Origin: JAUWVG01 sp964633715
GTDB taxonomy: Bacteria; Acidobacteriota; Aminicenantia; Aminicenantales; Aminicenantaceae
Direction of reading: 5' to 3'
NCBI GenBank assembly: GCA_964633715.1
Contig: CAZWHQ010000014.1
Location: 22,432-86,431, forward strand
DNA: 64,000 nt
The translations under genes were made by a program, and so were the position numbers. This document shows, piece by piece, positions 1-8,483 of the stretch (positions are counted from its first letter, which is position 1; each line of letters opens with the position of its first letter). The notes under the pieces were generated by a model. That model worked only from the letters and a program-made list of their open reading frames with translations. It was not told where the DNA came from and made no database searches.

Positions 1-1981
1 CCATTTCACTTTTTACGGTTTCATACGTGCTCTCATAGAGAGGAATCCACTGGACGATGATTCCATCGGGATTTAAATGCCCTTTGGCCAATTCGAGATA
101 TTCCTTTGTATAGAGCGAGGCAGAGCCTTTGATCCATGGATGAATGGGATCCGTCGTGATAATATCAAATTTTTCTTGGGAAGTGAGGATGTAGTGGCGG
201 GCATCATCGTAGAGGACCTCGACACGCGGATCGTCTAAAACAAAATAATTCTGAGGACCGAAAAAATCGGCCACAACCTGAGGGATGAGTTTTTCAATTT
301 CACATACGGCAATCCGTTCGATTTCGGGATAGAGGACAAATGTTCCTGCTGTTACACCTGCTCCGCATCCGACCACGAGCACTGAACGGGGTTTGGAGTG
401 AAGCAGTGCAGGTATGTGTCCGAGCATTCTTTGCATCCTCATATCCTGACCAGTACTCGATGCTTCTACCCGTCCGCTGATATGAAAGTTCTTTGTTCCT
501 CCTGTGGTCTCTGTTACGGCGACCGAAGCATTCAAACCTTCTCCCACATAGAGAGCTTGCCCTGTTCCGGATTTGATTGGCAGGTAACGACCATAAGCGA
601 TCAATTCCCAGGGAACAGCCGGAACACTCCACACGATCAGTCCTACAAAAGCTGAGGCCACTACGGTTTTTAGCCCGTCTTTGAGCTTGAAGCTATAAAG
701 AGAATACAAAGCCAAAAGCGATGCAAAAAAGGACACAAGAATGAGCAACCGATGGGCCTGCTGAGTACCAATTGCGGGAATCAAGAAGAGGCTGAAAAGA
801 ATGGCTCCAAAAATTGCTCCGACTGTATTTGACGCATAGACTTTTCCAACCAGTCGGGCTCCATCCTGTCCCGGCTTGGCTGCGGCGGCCAGCGCAAGTG
901 GAAAACTGGCTCCCCAAAGAAAGGCTGCCGGAAGGACGGCCACAACACATCGAAGAAAATCCCAAAAAAAATGGCCCCAAACACCTTGGGAAAGCCAGGG
1001 GCTTATCCTCCAGTAGGGGATAGACCGGGCGAGCATAAAAGCAGTCCAAGCTATGGCTGCGGTCAGAAGCAGTTGACTCAATCCCAGCGCGGTCCGAGGT
1101 TTAATTTTTCCCTCTCGAGCTAAATATGCTCCGATTCCGCTTCCAATCCCCATTCCTGCCAAAAATACAGCCAGAATGATGGCAAATGTATAAACGGTTG
1201 CGCCCAACATAAGCGACAGAAGGCGGGTCCAGATAACTTCTGCCCCTAAGGCACAAAAACCAGAGAGGGCAATGGTGGAAAAAACAGCCCGAGATCCAGA
1301 CGAGAGGTGCCTAACGGGCGATTTTTTTTCTAGGAGTGATGGATTATGGGATGAACGCGATGCCAGAATAATACAGATCAGGGCAATTGTGCCATTGAAA
1401 ATAAACGCAAAAAATGTAGCTATTGCTGTGTCGAAAATCCGGAGCAAAAAGAAAGCGGCCAGCAGACAACCAAAAACAGCACCGGCAATGTTCCCCCCAT
1501 AAAGCCATCCCAGCCATGTGACACCCTCAGGTGTTGTTTCAATCCAGCGGCCTATGGCGGGAAGAGTTGCTCCCATCAGCAGGGTTGGTATAAGCAAACA
1601 GGTTGCACAGACCAGTCCCTGGAGAAGAATCCCGAGAAAACCTGGAGAATGGGCATTGGCTGAATAGAACCTGACAACAAGCGGCATGCCAAAGAGAATG
1701 GCCACACCGGATATTCCAATTCCCAGTTCTATCAACGCGTAGACGCGAAGAGGATGTTTGTGAATTGGAATGAGGCGTGGGAGCAAAATGCTGCCCAAAC
1801 TCATCCCCCCCATATACGTTCCCAATAGGACGGCCAGGGAAACAGCCGTCGAACCGATGACCAGCTGCAGCAGTTGAAACCAAACAACTTCGTAAATTAG
1901 TGCGGCACATCCGCTGCCAAAGAAGAAAACAAGGAGCAGAGGAAGATAACGCGGTGATTCGAGATGGTTAAAATCAGTCAA
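1..1981 (-). CDS. Fused transporter-like membrane protein/spermidine-synthase-like protein, 3' end outside window
   Basis: I read one open frame on the minus strand from a TTG at 1981 to the left edge (about 660 codons, no stop). A GAAGGA ribosome site lies about ten bases before the TTG. The first ~450 residues are hydrophobic with many membrane segments (for example GSGCAALIYEVVWFQLL and SGFCALGAEVIWTRLLSL, the repeated E-V-x-W motif of this family). The last ~200 form a Rossmann-type spermidine-synthase fold: VLVVGCGAGVTAG binds the nucleotide, then YDDARHYI and the FDIITTDPIHPW segment with its conserved acidic residue. The family is annotated as fused MFS/spermidine synthase; real aminopropyl transfer is unproven for most members. 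It follows the aldo/keto reductase gene by 16 bases, so the two are probably cotranscribed. The C-terminus is missing because of the window edge, not a truncation. Confidence 0.85.
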   Translation of the reverse strand, partial: MTDFNHLESPRYLPLLLVFFFGSGCAALIYEVVWFQLLQLVIGSTAVSLAVLLGTYMGGMSLGSILLPRLIPIHKHPLRVYALIELGIGISGVAILFGMPLVVRFYSANAHSPGFLGILLQGLVCATCLLIPTLLMGATLPAIGRWIETTPEGVTWLGWLYGGNIAGAVFGCLLAAFFLLRIFDTAIATFFAFIFNGTIALICIILASRSSHNPSLLEKKSPVRHLSSGSRAVFSTIALSGFCALGAEVIWTRLLSLMLGATVYTFAIILAVFLAGMGIGSGIGAYLAREGKIKPRTALGLSQLLLTAAIAWTAFMLARSIPYWRISPWLSQGVWGHFFWDFLRCVVAVLPAAFLWGASFPLALAAAAKPGQDGARLVGKVYASNTVGAIFGAILFSLFLIPAIGTQQAHRLLILVSFFASLLALYSLYSFKLKDGLKTVVASAFVGLIVWSVPAVPWELIAYGRYLPIKSGTGQALYVGEGLNASVAVTETTGGTKNFHISGRVEASSTGQDMRMQRMLGHIPALLHSKPRSVLVVGCGAGVTAGTFVLYPEIERIAVCEIEKLIPQVVADFFGPQNYFVLDDPRVEVLYDDARHYILTSQEKFDIITTDPIHPWIKGSASLYTKEYLELAKGHLNPDGIIVQWIPLYESTYETVKSEM

Positions 1982-1997
1982 AGACAGAAATTTTCCT

Positions 1998-3305
1998 TCA
2001 CAAAGAGAGCTGGTTGTCGGCGAGGAGCAGCATTCCCTGAACAGGAACATTGTGGGGGCATGCGGCTTCACATAGTCCGGGGCAGTGCCTGCAGACATCA
2101 GCTTTAGCTCCCGGGATTGCGGCATAGTTAAGCATGGCTTCTTTTTCCCGGCCTTGGGCTGTAAAATAGCGGAAGTAACGCATAATGGTATTGACGGGAA
2201 CGCCGTGTGGGCATTGGGGCTCACAGACTCCACAGGCATGGCGGCAGTAGAGTTCACCGCAGCCTTCCCTGTATTGAGACAGCTTGGTCTTATCAAGATC
2301 ACTTAAACTCGAGCCGGAGAGGCCTATAAACCTGTCAAGTTCATCATATGTTTTTGGCGGGAGGCAGACGGAGTTGACTTTAGGATTGTTGAGAGCGAAT
2401 CTGACTGCCGCCCCCTGGATTTCTTGTGGATTTTTGAGATCGTATTTCTGAATGAAACTTTGCGCTTTGTCCATTTTATCCTGATATCTCTTCAAACCGT
2501 TTGCCCTAAATTCACTGATTTCCTTTCCCTGTTCTTTCATGGCTTCAATGCTGGCTTTCATAGAATAGAATATAGCTGTAGGTGTGCTTTTCATGAGAAC
2601 GGTTCCGATCTTTTTTTCTTTACAGACTTCGAGCACGCGATCTCCCTGGTCCATTTTGAGGAAGTTGTAGGCAAAAAGAAATACGTCAAAACGCCCATCC
2701 TCCGCAGCAGCGAGAAGCACTTTATCCATGGTCTCTTCCGAATCTTGGTACCAGAAGGAGCCATGATTGGAAGCCCCGACAAATCTGATCTTCCCTTCAG
2801 CTTTGAGTTCCAACATGGCGGCATGGAAACCCTCGGTTTTGATCGTTTCTGTCTTCTCCGGGCAGTGCATCATCATGCAGTCGATGTAATCCGTCTCAAG
2901 CTCTTCGAGACATTTTCGAGACCTTTTGAGAAATCCTCCTTTAGACTTGTCTTCCAGAACCTGAAGTTTTGTTGTGATAAAAACCTCTTTCCGGTTTCGC
3001 CCCTTCAAAACGGAAGCTATCACCCGGTGATGTCCGGGGTATTGTTCGGCCGTGTCGATATAATTCATTCCTGCATCCAGGGCTGTTCCGATGATTCCTT
3101 CGTCCATTGTGTAACCAAGACTTATGTCAGAAACTTTAAATCCCGTTCTTCCAAGTGTGCGGTATTCTTTAATCTTTGGAGTCGGACTTGATTCTATCTG
3201 TTTTGCTTCTGAAAATTCAGTCTTGGCGGCCATGCCTGCGCCGATAACTCCAAGTGTAGATTTCTTAAGGAAGTGACGTCGGTTGATTGGGGATTTTCTT
3301 CTCAT
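1998..3305 (-). CDS. Tat-exported aldo/keto reductase with C-terminal 4Fe-4S domain
   Basis: A 435-residue oxidoreductase. The N-terminus has a twin-arginine signal (N-R-R-H-F-L-K-K near residues 8-15 followed by a hydrophobic stretch), so the folded protein is likely exported by Tat. Residues ~48-335 are an aldo/keto reductase barrel with the family's Asp and Tyr (DTAEQY), Lys (ITTKL) and His (MMHCP). The tail carries two ferredoxin-like cysteine groups, roughly C354/C358/C361/C365 and C405/C408/C412/C416, each followed by P-H-x-V-P. Tat export plus Fe-S clusters is a known architecture of this subfamily; the substrate is unknown. It lies between a histidine phosphatase gene (14 bases upstream) and the spermidine-synthase-like gene (16 bases downstream), suggesting one transcript. 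Confidence 0.9.
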   Translation of the reverse strand: MRRKSPINRRHFLKKSTLGVIGAGMAAKTEFSEAKQIESSPTPKIKEYRTLGRTGFKVSDISLGYTMDEGIIGTALDAGMNYIDTAEQYPGHHRVIASVLKGRNRKEVFITTKLQVLEDKSKGGFLKRSRKCLEELETDYIDCMMMHCPEKTETIKTEGFHAAMLELKAEGKIRFVGASNHGSFWYQDSEETMDKVLLAAAEDGRFDVFLFAYNFLKMDQGDRVLEVCKEKKIGTVLMKSTPTAIFYSMKASIEAMKEQGKEISEFRANGLKRYQDKMDKAQSFIQKYDLKNPQEIQGAAVRFALNNPKVNSVCLPPKTYDELDRFIGLSGSSLSDLDKTKLSQYREGCGELYCRHACGVCEPQCPHGVPVNTIMRYFRYFTAQGREKEAMLNYAAIPGAKADVCRHCPGLCEAACPHNVPVQGMLLLADNQLSL

Positions 3306-3319
3306 GATTCCTCCATAGT

Positions 3320-3877
3320 TTATTTTTCCGGAGTGTGTGTTCCAAAGCGCATCCGGATGATTTTGCTCTGTCCATTTGAGTCAACATAGGCGATAAAGAG
3401 ATTGTCATATATGGCGTCAGCGAGATCGTTAAATTCGTTATGACCGGTTAATTCATTGGCAAGGCCTGGAATGGTGTTGGAATGACCGGCAATGAGCACA
3501 GTGCCTCCTGGATAGGTCGTGAGCACTTTTTCCAAAAAACCTTTTTCGCCGGGTTTATAATATTGGATTTCTAAGTTTTTGTCTTCGGCTGTGGGGAGGA
3601 CTGTCTGTTTTGTCCTTCTATATGGGGTTGAATAGATGGCGTCAAGTTTAACGTGTTTGAGAATGTATTTCAATTCATCCGCTCTATTCTCTCCTTCGGG
3701 AGTCAGGGTAGGGTCATACAAGTCGTTTTGAGCCTTTTCGGCATGCCGGACCAGAAATAGGGTTGTTATAGAATCCGAATCGGCACAAATTCCATAACTC
3801 GGGATTATCAGCCCAAAACTGACGAAAATTGCAACATATAGAAATAAGTTGCTTTTATTTTTTGTGATTCTTTTCAT
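3320..3877 (-). CDS. Exported histidine phosphatase family protein
   Basis: About 185 residues. I chose the ATG at 3877 rather than a GTG five codons upstream because GAGGA sits about eight bases before it. A signal peptide (LFLYVAIFVSFGLIIP) precedes the catalytic LVRHAEK motif; His45 is the expected phospho-acceptor. The second catalytic His is in LIAGHSNT, and the TPYRRTKQT segment supplies the usual phosphate-binding Arg. These are the landmarks of the phosphoglycerate-mutase-like (RHG) superfamily. It acts outside the cytoplasm; the substrate cannot be inferred. First gene of the likely operon running to the left edge. Confidence 0.85.
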   Translation of the reverse strand: MKRITKNKSNLFLYVAIFVSFGLIIPSYGICADSDSITTLFLVRHAEKAQNDLYDPTLTPEGENRADELKYILKHVKLDAIYSTPYRRTKQTVLPTAEDKNLEIQYYKPGEKGFLEKVLTTYPGGTVLIAGHSNTIPGLANELTGHNEFNDLADAIYDNLFIAYVDSNGQSKIIRMRFGTHTPEK

Positions 3878-4094
3878 CTTATCCGTCCTCACAACATTCG
3901 GCTATTGTCATTCGTTAGTACATTACACACTTAAAATCCCACAGTCAATGACCATTAAGAATTCGGTCTCACATAAAATCAGGATAAAAAACTATCGGGA
4001 TTTCATTTTGCTCTGTGAGTTTGATAAAATTGATATAGCTTAATAAGTTTTAGAAGCCTGACACCATCACTGAGATTGTGCGGAAGGAGGTTTA

Positions 4095-4949
4095 ATGATG
4101 AGTAGGACTATCCTTGTTATTGGCGGCACCTGCAAGTATTTAGGAGAGCCGGTTTCACGGAATTTAAAGGCGGCGGGTTTCCAAGTGCGGATTTTGACAC
4201 GGCAGAGGGAAAAAGCCGGAAAGAGATTCGATGAATCTTTTGGGATCGTTGCCGGAGATGTCTTGGACAAACTCAGTTTGAAAAAAGCCATGGAAGGGTG
4301 TTTTGGCGTGCATATCAATCTGTCAGATGATGTCGATCTACAGGGTGTGGAAAACATTATCCCTATTGCTGTCCGGTCGGGAGTTCAGCGGATCACCTAT
4401 ACTGAAGGGATCATGGCCGTGGAAGATAACGCAAATTTTCCTCCTATTAAGAAAACATTGGATGCAGAAAAGATAATAAGGGACAGCGGGATCCCCTTTA
4501 TCGTTTTTTGCCCTTCGCTTGTTATGGAAACACTTGAATGGTCAATTGAGGGGAAGAGGGCGGGATTGCTGGGTAAAAATTTACCGCCTGCACATATGAT
4601 TTCTGGAAATGATTTTGGAAAAATGGTGGCGGCCGGATTCAGGTCTGAGGACGCCGTAAACAAAAAATTCTTTATTTACGGACCCGAAGCTGTTCCCCTT
4701 CTCGATGCCTTAAAAGAATATTGTGCTGCGCTTCATCCTGAGGTGAAAAAAGTGTCGGCCATACCGTTTTGGATGGCCAATTTTATGGCGGCTCTAATGC
4801 GCAATAAGGAGCTTAAGTCAGCAAGCCAGACTTTTGCTTTTTATAAAAAAGTAGGGGAATGTGGAGACCGGGAAGAGGCCGACCGTATTCTGGGTGCACC
4901 TACGACGTTATTTAAAGATTGGCTGCTGAAGCAAGTTCAGACTACTTGA
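4095..4949 (+). CDS. NmrA-like NAD(P)-binding atypical short-chain dehydrogenase
   Basis: A 284-residue cytoplasmic protein. An AAGGAGG site lies just before the start; two ATG codons are adjacent and I keep the first. The N-terminus is a Rossmann nucleotide-binding region (TILVIGGTCKYLGEPV), but it departs from the usual GxTGxxG: the second position is Cys-Lys-Tyr, so cofactor binding may differ. AGDVLDKLSLKKAM, YTEGIM and FIVFCPSLVMETL match the layout of NmrA/NAD-dependent epimerase-like proteins. Some members are redox sensors rather than enzymes. It is transcribed alone, divergent from the histidine phosphatase operon. Confidence 0.75.
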   Translation: MMSRTILVIGGTCKYLGEPVSRNLKAAGFQVRILTRQREKAGKRFDESFGIVAGDVLDKLSLKKAMEGCFGVHINLSDDVDLQGVENIIPIAVRSGVQRITYTEGIMAVEDNANFPPIKKTLDAEKIIRDSGIPFIVFCPSLVMETLEWSIEGKRAGLLGKNLPPAHMISGNDFGKMVAAGFRSEDAVNKKFFIYGPEAVPLLDALKEYCAALHPEVKKVSAIPFWMANFMAALMRNKELKSASQTFAFYKKVGECGDREEADRILGAPTTLFKDWLLKQVQTT

Positions 4950-4968
4950 ATTCTGTTGGATTGAAAAA

Positions 4969-5412
4969 CTAAATTTTTAAACCTACCCATGTATAATCGT
5001 ATGACAAATCGGCAGCTGTTCTGGCTTGTCTTCTTTTCATTTTTCTTACATCAGAAGGAGGGTCCACAAAGTAAAAGGTCAATGTTCCAGTTCCGCTCAT
5101 CTCATCTTTTTTATCAAATGTCCCTGAAAAAGTTTGACTTTCGTCTGCATCGGAAACTTCGAAAGTGACGTTTTTTCCGCTGACTGAATAAGTTCCTGTC
5201 AGCGAATAACCAAAAGCAGTCCAAGTTACGGTCCCTGCTTTTTTATCCCCGGCAAATGACATGGTGTAGTCTTCTGTGTCATCAGGTCCAAATGTAGCTG
5301 TTACACTCCAGGTCCCTACAATATTGTACCCAAAAATCGCTGGGCAGCCGTAGTTGATCAAGATGGTTAGAACAACCGCAAAGACAGCCAGAATTTTCAT
5401 GTTTTTTTTCAT
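4969..5412 (-). CDS. Small exported beta-rich protein (lipocalin-like), function unknown
   Basis: 147 residues with an AAGGAG site before the ATG. The N-terminus is hydrophobic and ends at Cys (ILINYGC); this could be a lipoprotein cleavage site, although Asn at -3 is unusual. The body starts with NIVGTWSVTATFG and contains alternating short beta strands rich in Gly, Thr and Ser (TGTYSVSGKNVTFEV, GTFDKKDEMSGTGTLTF). The pattern resembles small lipocalin-like 'G-T-W' proteins; a similar but not clearly homologous gene is at 38332-38697. I do not recognise a function. Confidence 0.6.
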   Translation of the reverse strand: MKKNMKILAVFAVVLTILINYGCPAIFGYNIVGTWSVTATFGPDDTEDYTMSFAGDKKAGTVTWTAFGYSLTGTYSVSGKNVTFEVSDADESQTFSGTFDKKDEMSGTGTLTFYFVDPPSDVRKMKRRQARTAADLSYDYTWVGLKI

Positions 5413-5511
5413 GGTTTCTCCTTGACAAATATCTTGAATTGTAGACTCATAAATATCCTCCCTACAATAGCACTTATAGGAATACTAGGTCAATGATTAT
5501 TAAAAAAAACG

Positions 5512-6336
5512 CTAAATCAGAATATCCTTCTTTTTATAGAAGATAAATGAAAGAGTGAACAGCAGTAGGGATAATCCCAAAAAATAGAGCAGCCGCCACC
5601 ACATCAGCTTAAAATCAGGATCGAGAACGGAAGAGTCCACGAATTTGAACGGGCTTAAATAACCGATTTTATCCAGTGAGGGTGTAATTTTCGATACAGC
5701 ATCGATGAAGTATCCTCCGATAATGATGCCGATGGAGATGTTGGTCGTCGGACGTCCTCTTTTGATCCAGAGGGACAAAAAGAGACCCACAGCTCCAAAA
5801 GTTAGCATCAAAAGAAAGGAATAAAAAGTATGGATTAGATAGGCTGTGAGACTGTATTCGCTGTTCCCTTTGAAGATTTCGATAGCGATATATCCAGAAA
5901 TCAAGATAATAATGTTTAAAGTTACAAGAAGGGATAAAAATCCAGCCAGTTTGCTCCAAACGACTTCGATCCGTGTGACAGGCTTGGTGAGCAGGAATTC
6001 GGCTGTTTTTTCATGTTCTTCCTGAGATAGAATTTTTCCGGCCAGAAGGATCGAGAAAAAACTTCCAAGGAGCAGGATAAACATGGTATTTCGGGCCGCA
6101 TAGAATCCCAGGACATTGGTGAAAACATCTAAACTTGCGCCAAAGGCCGACAAAAGGCTCTTCATGAAAGGATTTTCGAAAAAGGCAGACATTTGTTTCA
6201 ACATATCATCCTTCATGAGAATGGGATAAAAGGCCATATCTAGAAATATGAGGGAAATAAAGGACAGACACCAGATAATAAACGAGTTCCGCTGATGCTT
6301 GAGTTCTTTGAAGAAAATGTTTTTATTCAACATCAT
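5512..6336 (-). CDS. ABC-2 type transporter permease
   Basis: 274 residues with about six hydrophobic segments and an N-terminal FKELKHQRNSFIIWCL motif typical of ABC-2 permeases. The ...GKILSQEEHEKTAEFLLTKPVTRIEVVWSK segment between TM2 and TM3 is the conserved cytoplasmic loop of the family. Its start overlaps the end of the ATPase gene by four bases, so the two are translationally coupled and probably form one exporter. The substrate is unknown; antibiotic or lipid efflux is common in the family. Confidence 0.85.
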   Translation of the reverse strand: MMLNKNIFFKELKHQRNSFIIWCLSFISLIFLDMAFYPILMKDDMLKQMSAFFENPFMKSLLSAFGASLDVFTNVLGFYAARNTMFILLLGSFFSILLAGKILSQEEHEKTAEFLLTKPVTRIEVVWSKLAGFLSLLVTLNIIILISGYIAIEIFKGNSEYSLTAYLIHTFYSFLLMLTFGAVGLFLSLWIKRGRPTTNISIGIIIGGYFIDAVSKITPSLDKIGYLSPFKFVDSSVLDPDFKLMWWRLLYFLGLSLLLFTLSFIFYKKKDILI

Positions 6337-7229
6337 CTTACCCTCTTTTCCTCGAGCTTGTCCTCGTAGTAGTGCATGAAGATTTCTTCAAGAGTAGGTT
6401 CTTCGATGATCAGGTCTTGAATTTCCTTTTCAGCCAGAGTTTTGAGGAGTGTGTCCAAATCCCCGGAAAATATAAAACTCAAACTGTTTAAATTGGCCAA
6501 AGGATCGATGATACCTGAGCAGTCGATTTCATCGCTTTTTGCAGGATAGGGGAATTCAATCTGAACGATTCGCAGCTGTTTTTTTCTTAGGGTTTCAATA
6601 TCTTCAACAGCGATTATTCGTCCTTCCTTGATAATCCCAACTCTCCGGCACAGTTTCTGAACTTCGCTCAGGGTGTGTGATGAGAAAAAGATGGTCGTTC
6701 CTCTGCTGTTTTCTTCGGTCAGGATTTCAAAAAATTTTGCCCTCATCAAAGGATCCAGTCCTGTTGTCGGTTCATCCAGAATTAAAAGTTTGGGTTGGTG
6801 GATGAGGCATTGAAGGATCGCGACTTTTTTTTGATTTCCCCTGGAGAGATCGAGGATTTTCCGGTCCAGATCCAGAGCAAAAGTATCCGCCAATTCCTCG
6901 ATTCTAGGATGACAGTCCGTGTCATAAAAATCAGCTGAATACTTGAGAAGTTCAAGGACATCCATCTTGTGATAGTAATTGATTTCGGCTGGCATATACC
7001 CGATTTGTTTTTTTATCTCCTTGGTATTTTTGACAATATCCAGGCCGAATATAGTTCCGCTCCCTGAAGTGGGGAATATCAATCCGAGGAGAATTCGGAT
7101 GGTCGTAGATTTGCCGGCGCCGTTTGGTCCGATAAATCCGAAGATTTCACCGGATTCAATTTCAAGATTGAGGTCGATAATCCCCCGGTCTTTTCCGTAG
7201 AATTTTGTCAGATTTTGAGTTTCGATCAT
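6333..7229 (-). CDS. ABC transporter ATP-binding protein
   Basis: About 298 residues. The frame extends to 7253, but I place the start at the ATG at 7229, which gives MIETQNLTK as in homologues and lies five bases past the stop of the preceding hydrolase gene. It has Walker A (GPNGAGKST), a signature motif LSRGNQKKV, Walker B (LLILDEPTTGLD) and the H-loop (FFSSHTLSE). The C-terminal ~80 residues are the extra domain seen in ABC-2 drug-exporter ATPases. It pairs with the overlapping permease gene. Confidence 0.9.
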   Translation of the reverse strand: MIETQNLTKFYGKDRGIIDLNLEIESGEIFGFIGPNGAGKSTTIRILLGLIFPTSGSGTIFGLDIVKNTKEIKKQIGYMPAEINYYHKMDVLELLKYSADFYDTDCHPRIEELADTFALDLDRKILDLSRGNQKKVAILQCLIHQPKLLILDEPTTGLDPLMRAKFFEILTEENSRGTTIFFSSHTLSEVQKLCRRVGIIKEGRIIAVEDIETLRKKQLRIVQIEFPYPAKSDEIDCSGIIDPLANLNSLSFIFSGDLDTLLKTLAEKEIQDLIIEEPTLEEIFMHYYEDKLEEKRVR

Positions 7230-7234
7230 ATCCG

Positions 7235-8269
7235 TCAGTTCTCTTTCTCCCATTCATAGGGGCGGAGATGCCATTCGAGAAATGTCCAAATTCTGTTCCA
7301 AGAGTCTTTCTGCTCCGGGGTATCATCGCGTTCCCAGGTATCCCTGTTGACCTGGCGGTTAAACGTATGGCCGCCCCGCGGATCGTGGTAGATTTTTGTT
7401 TCGGCAAGTTCAGGTTTTTTGACTCTCAATGCATTGACCAGCATTTCCGCTTCTACGAAATTGACGTCTCGATCGTTATCTGCAAGGTGCACAAGAACAG
7501 GAACCTGAAGATCGTCGATCTGATAGACAGGAGACCTTGCGATGTAGGCATCACGGTTTTCCCAGGTATTTCCCCCTAAGCGCTCTTGTTTGGTATAGAG
7601 AGACTGATAACCCGGCCCTTTATACGCAAGCCGGAACACAAGGTTGGTTACAGGAACAATGGCCACTCCACAAATGAAAAGGTCCGGGCGCCGGATGATG
7701 CCGTGTAATGTGATGAGTCCACCGTGGCTCCAGCCTATCATGGCTTTCCGGTTGGGATCGATGTAAGACATGTCCCGTCCTTGTATGGAATCGACTGCGC
7801 TGATGCAGTCTTCGACTTCGAAACCACCGTAATCGATGGCCTCCATATGTTCCTCACCGTAGCCTGTACTGCCGCGGTATTCCGGACAGATCACGACATA
7901 ACCGCGTTCACATGCATCCTTTATGAATGGAAGGTAGAGATTTCCTAAATTTCCATGGACTCCGCCATGCACCCAAATCAACAGTGGATGGGCGTGCGTA
8001 CCCCGTTTCTCAAGAGGAGCAAAAAGATAAGCAGGTATATCCATCTGTCCTTCACTGCTTTTGTATGTGAATTTTTTATAATCTAAGATTCCTTTTGTCT
8101 GGGCTTCGAATATTGCGTCGATCCTTGCTTTTTGTTCTATGGCTGCCTGATAACGGTTTCTTTGCTGGGTTTGCGGCTTATCCTGGCCAATATTTGGGAC
8201 TGCGACAAGAGGAAATAATAATAAAATGGCCATAATACAAAGACATATTTTCAAAGCATTGGACTTCAT
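7235..8269 (-). CDS. Exported alpha/beta hydrolase (prolyl-oligopeptidase/dienelactone-hydrolase-like)
   Basis: About 344 residues. I moved the start from 8323 to the ATG at 8269 because TGGAGGT lies six bases before it and the protein then begins with a good signal peptide (MKSNALKICLCIMAILLLFPL). The catalytic triad is visible: the nucleophile Ser in GWSHGG, Asp in LADNDRDV and His in RGGHTF. The oxyanion HGG motif is in LIWVHGGVHG. The sequence is of the S9 peptidase catalytic-domain type without a propeller, so it may be a peptidase or an esterase. It is the first gene of an operon with the ABC ATPase and permease. Confidence 0.82.
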   Translation of the reverse strand: MKSNALKICLCIMAILLLFPLVAVPNIGQDKPQTQQRNRYQAAIEQKARIDAIFEAQTKGILDYKKFTYKSSEGQMDIPAYLFAPLEKRGTHAHPLLIWVHGGVHGNLGNLYLPFIKDACERGYVVICPEYRGSTGYGEEHMEAIDYGGFEVEDCISAVDSIQGRDMSYIDPNRKAMIGWSHGGLITLHGIIRRPDLFICGVAIVPVTNLVFRLAYKGPGYQSLYTKQERLGGNTWENRDAYIARSPVYQIDDLQVPVLVHLADNDRDVNFVEAEMLVNALRVKKPELAETKIYHDPRGGHTFNRQVNRDTWERDDTPEQKDSWNRIWTFLEWHLRPYEWEKEN

Positions 8270-8483
8270 TGTAACCTCCAATATTACATATACGGTGGAT
8301 ACAGAATAATTATTTAATGCCATGGAGTCAATTGGATCATTATTATTGGAAAATCAGAAATCAGGAGGTAGGATAAAATTTCCGTGGAAAAAAGGGAATG
8401 AAGCTGGAGGCATTTGGATGCGGGCTGTGTCAAACAGACGTGTCTTGGGAATCAGGGATTCCAACTGAATTGGTTCAAAATAT

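Noticed and set aside
2424..3191. Plus-strand open frame of 255 codons
   Set aside because: It is antisense to the aldo/keto reductase, whose motifs are unambiguous; the translation has no family features.
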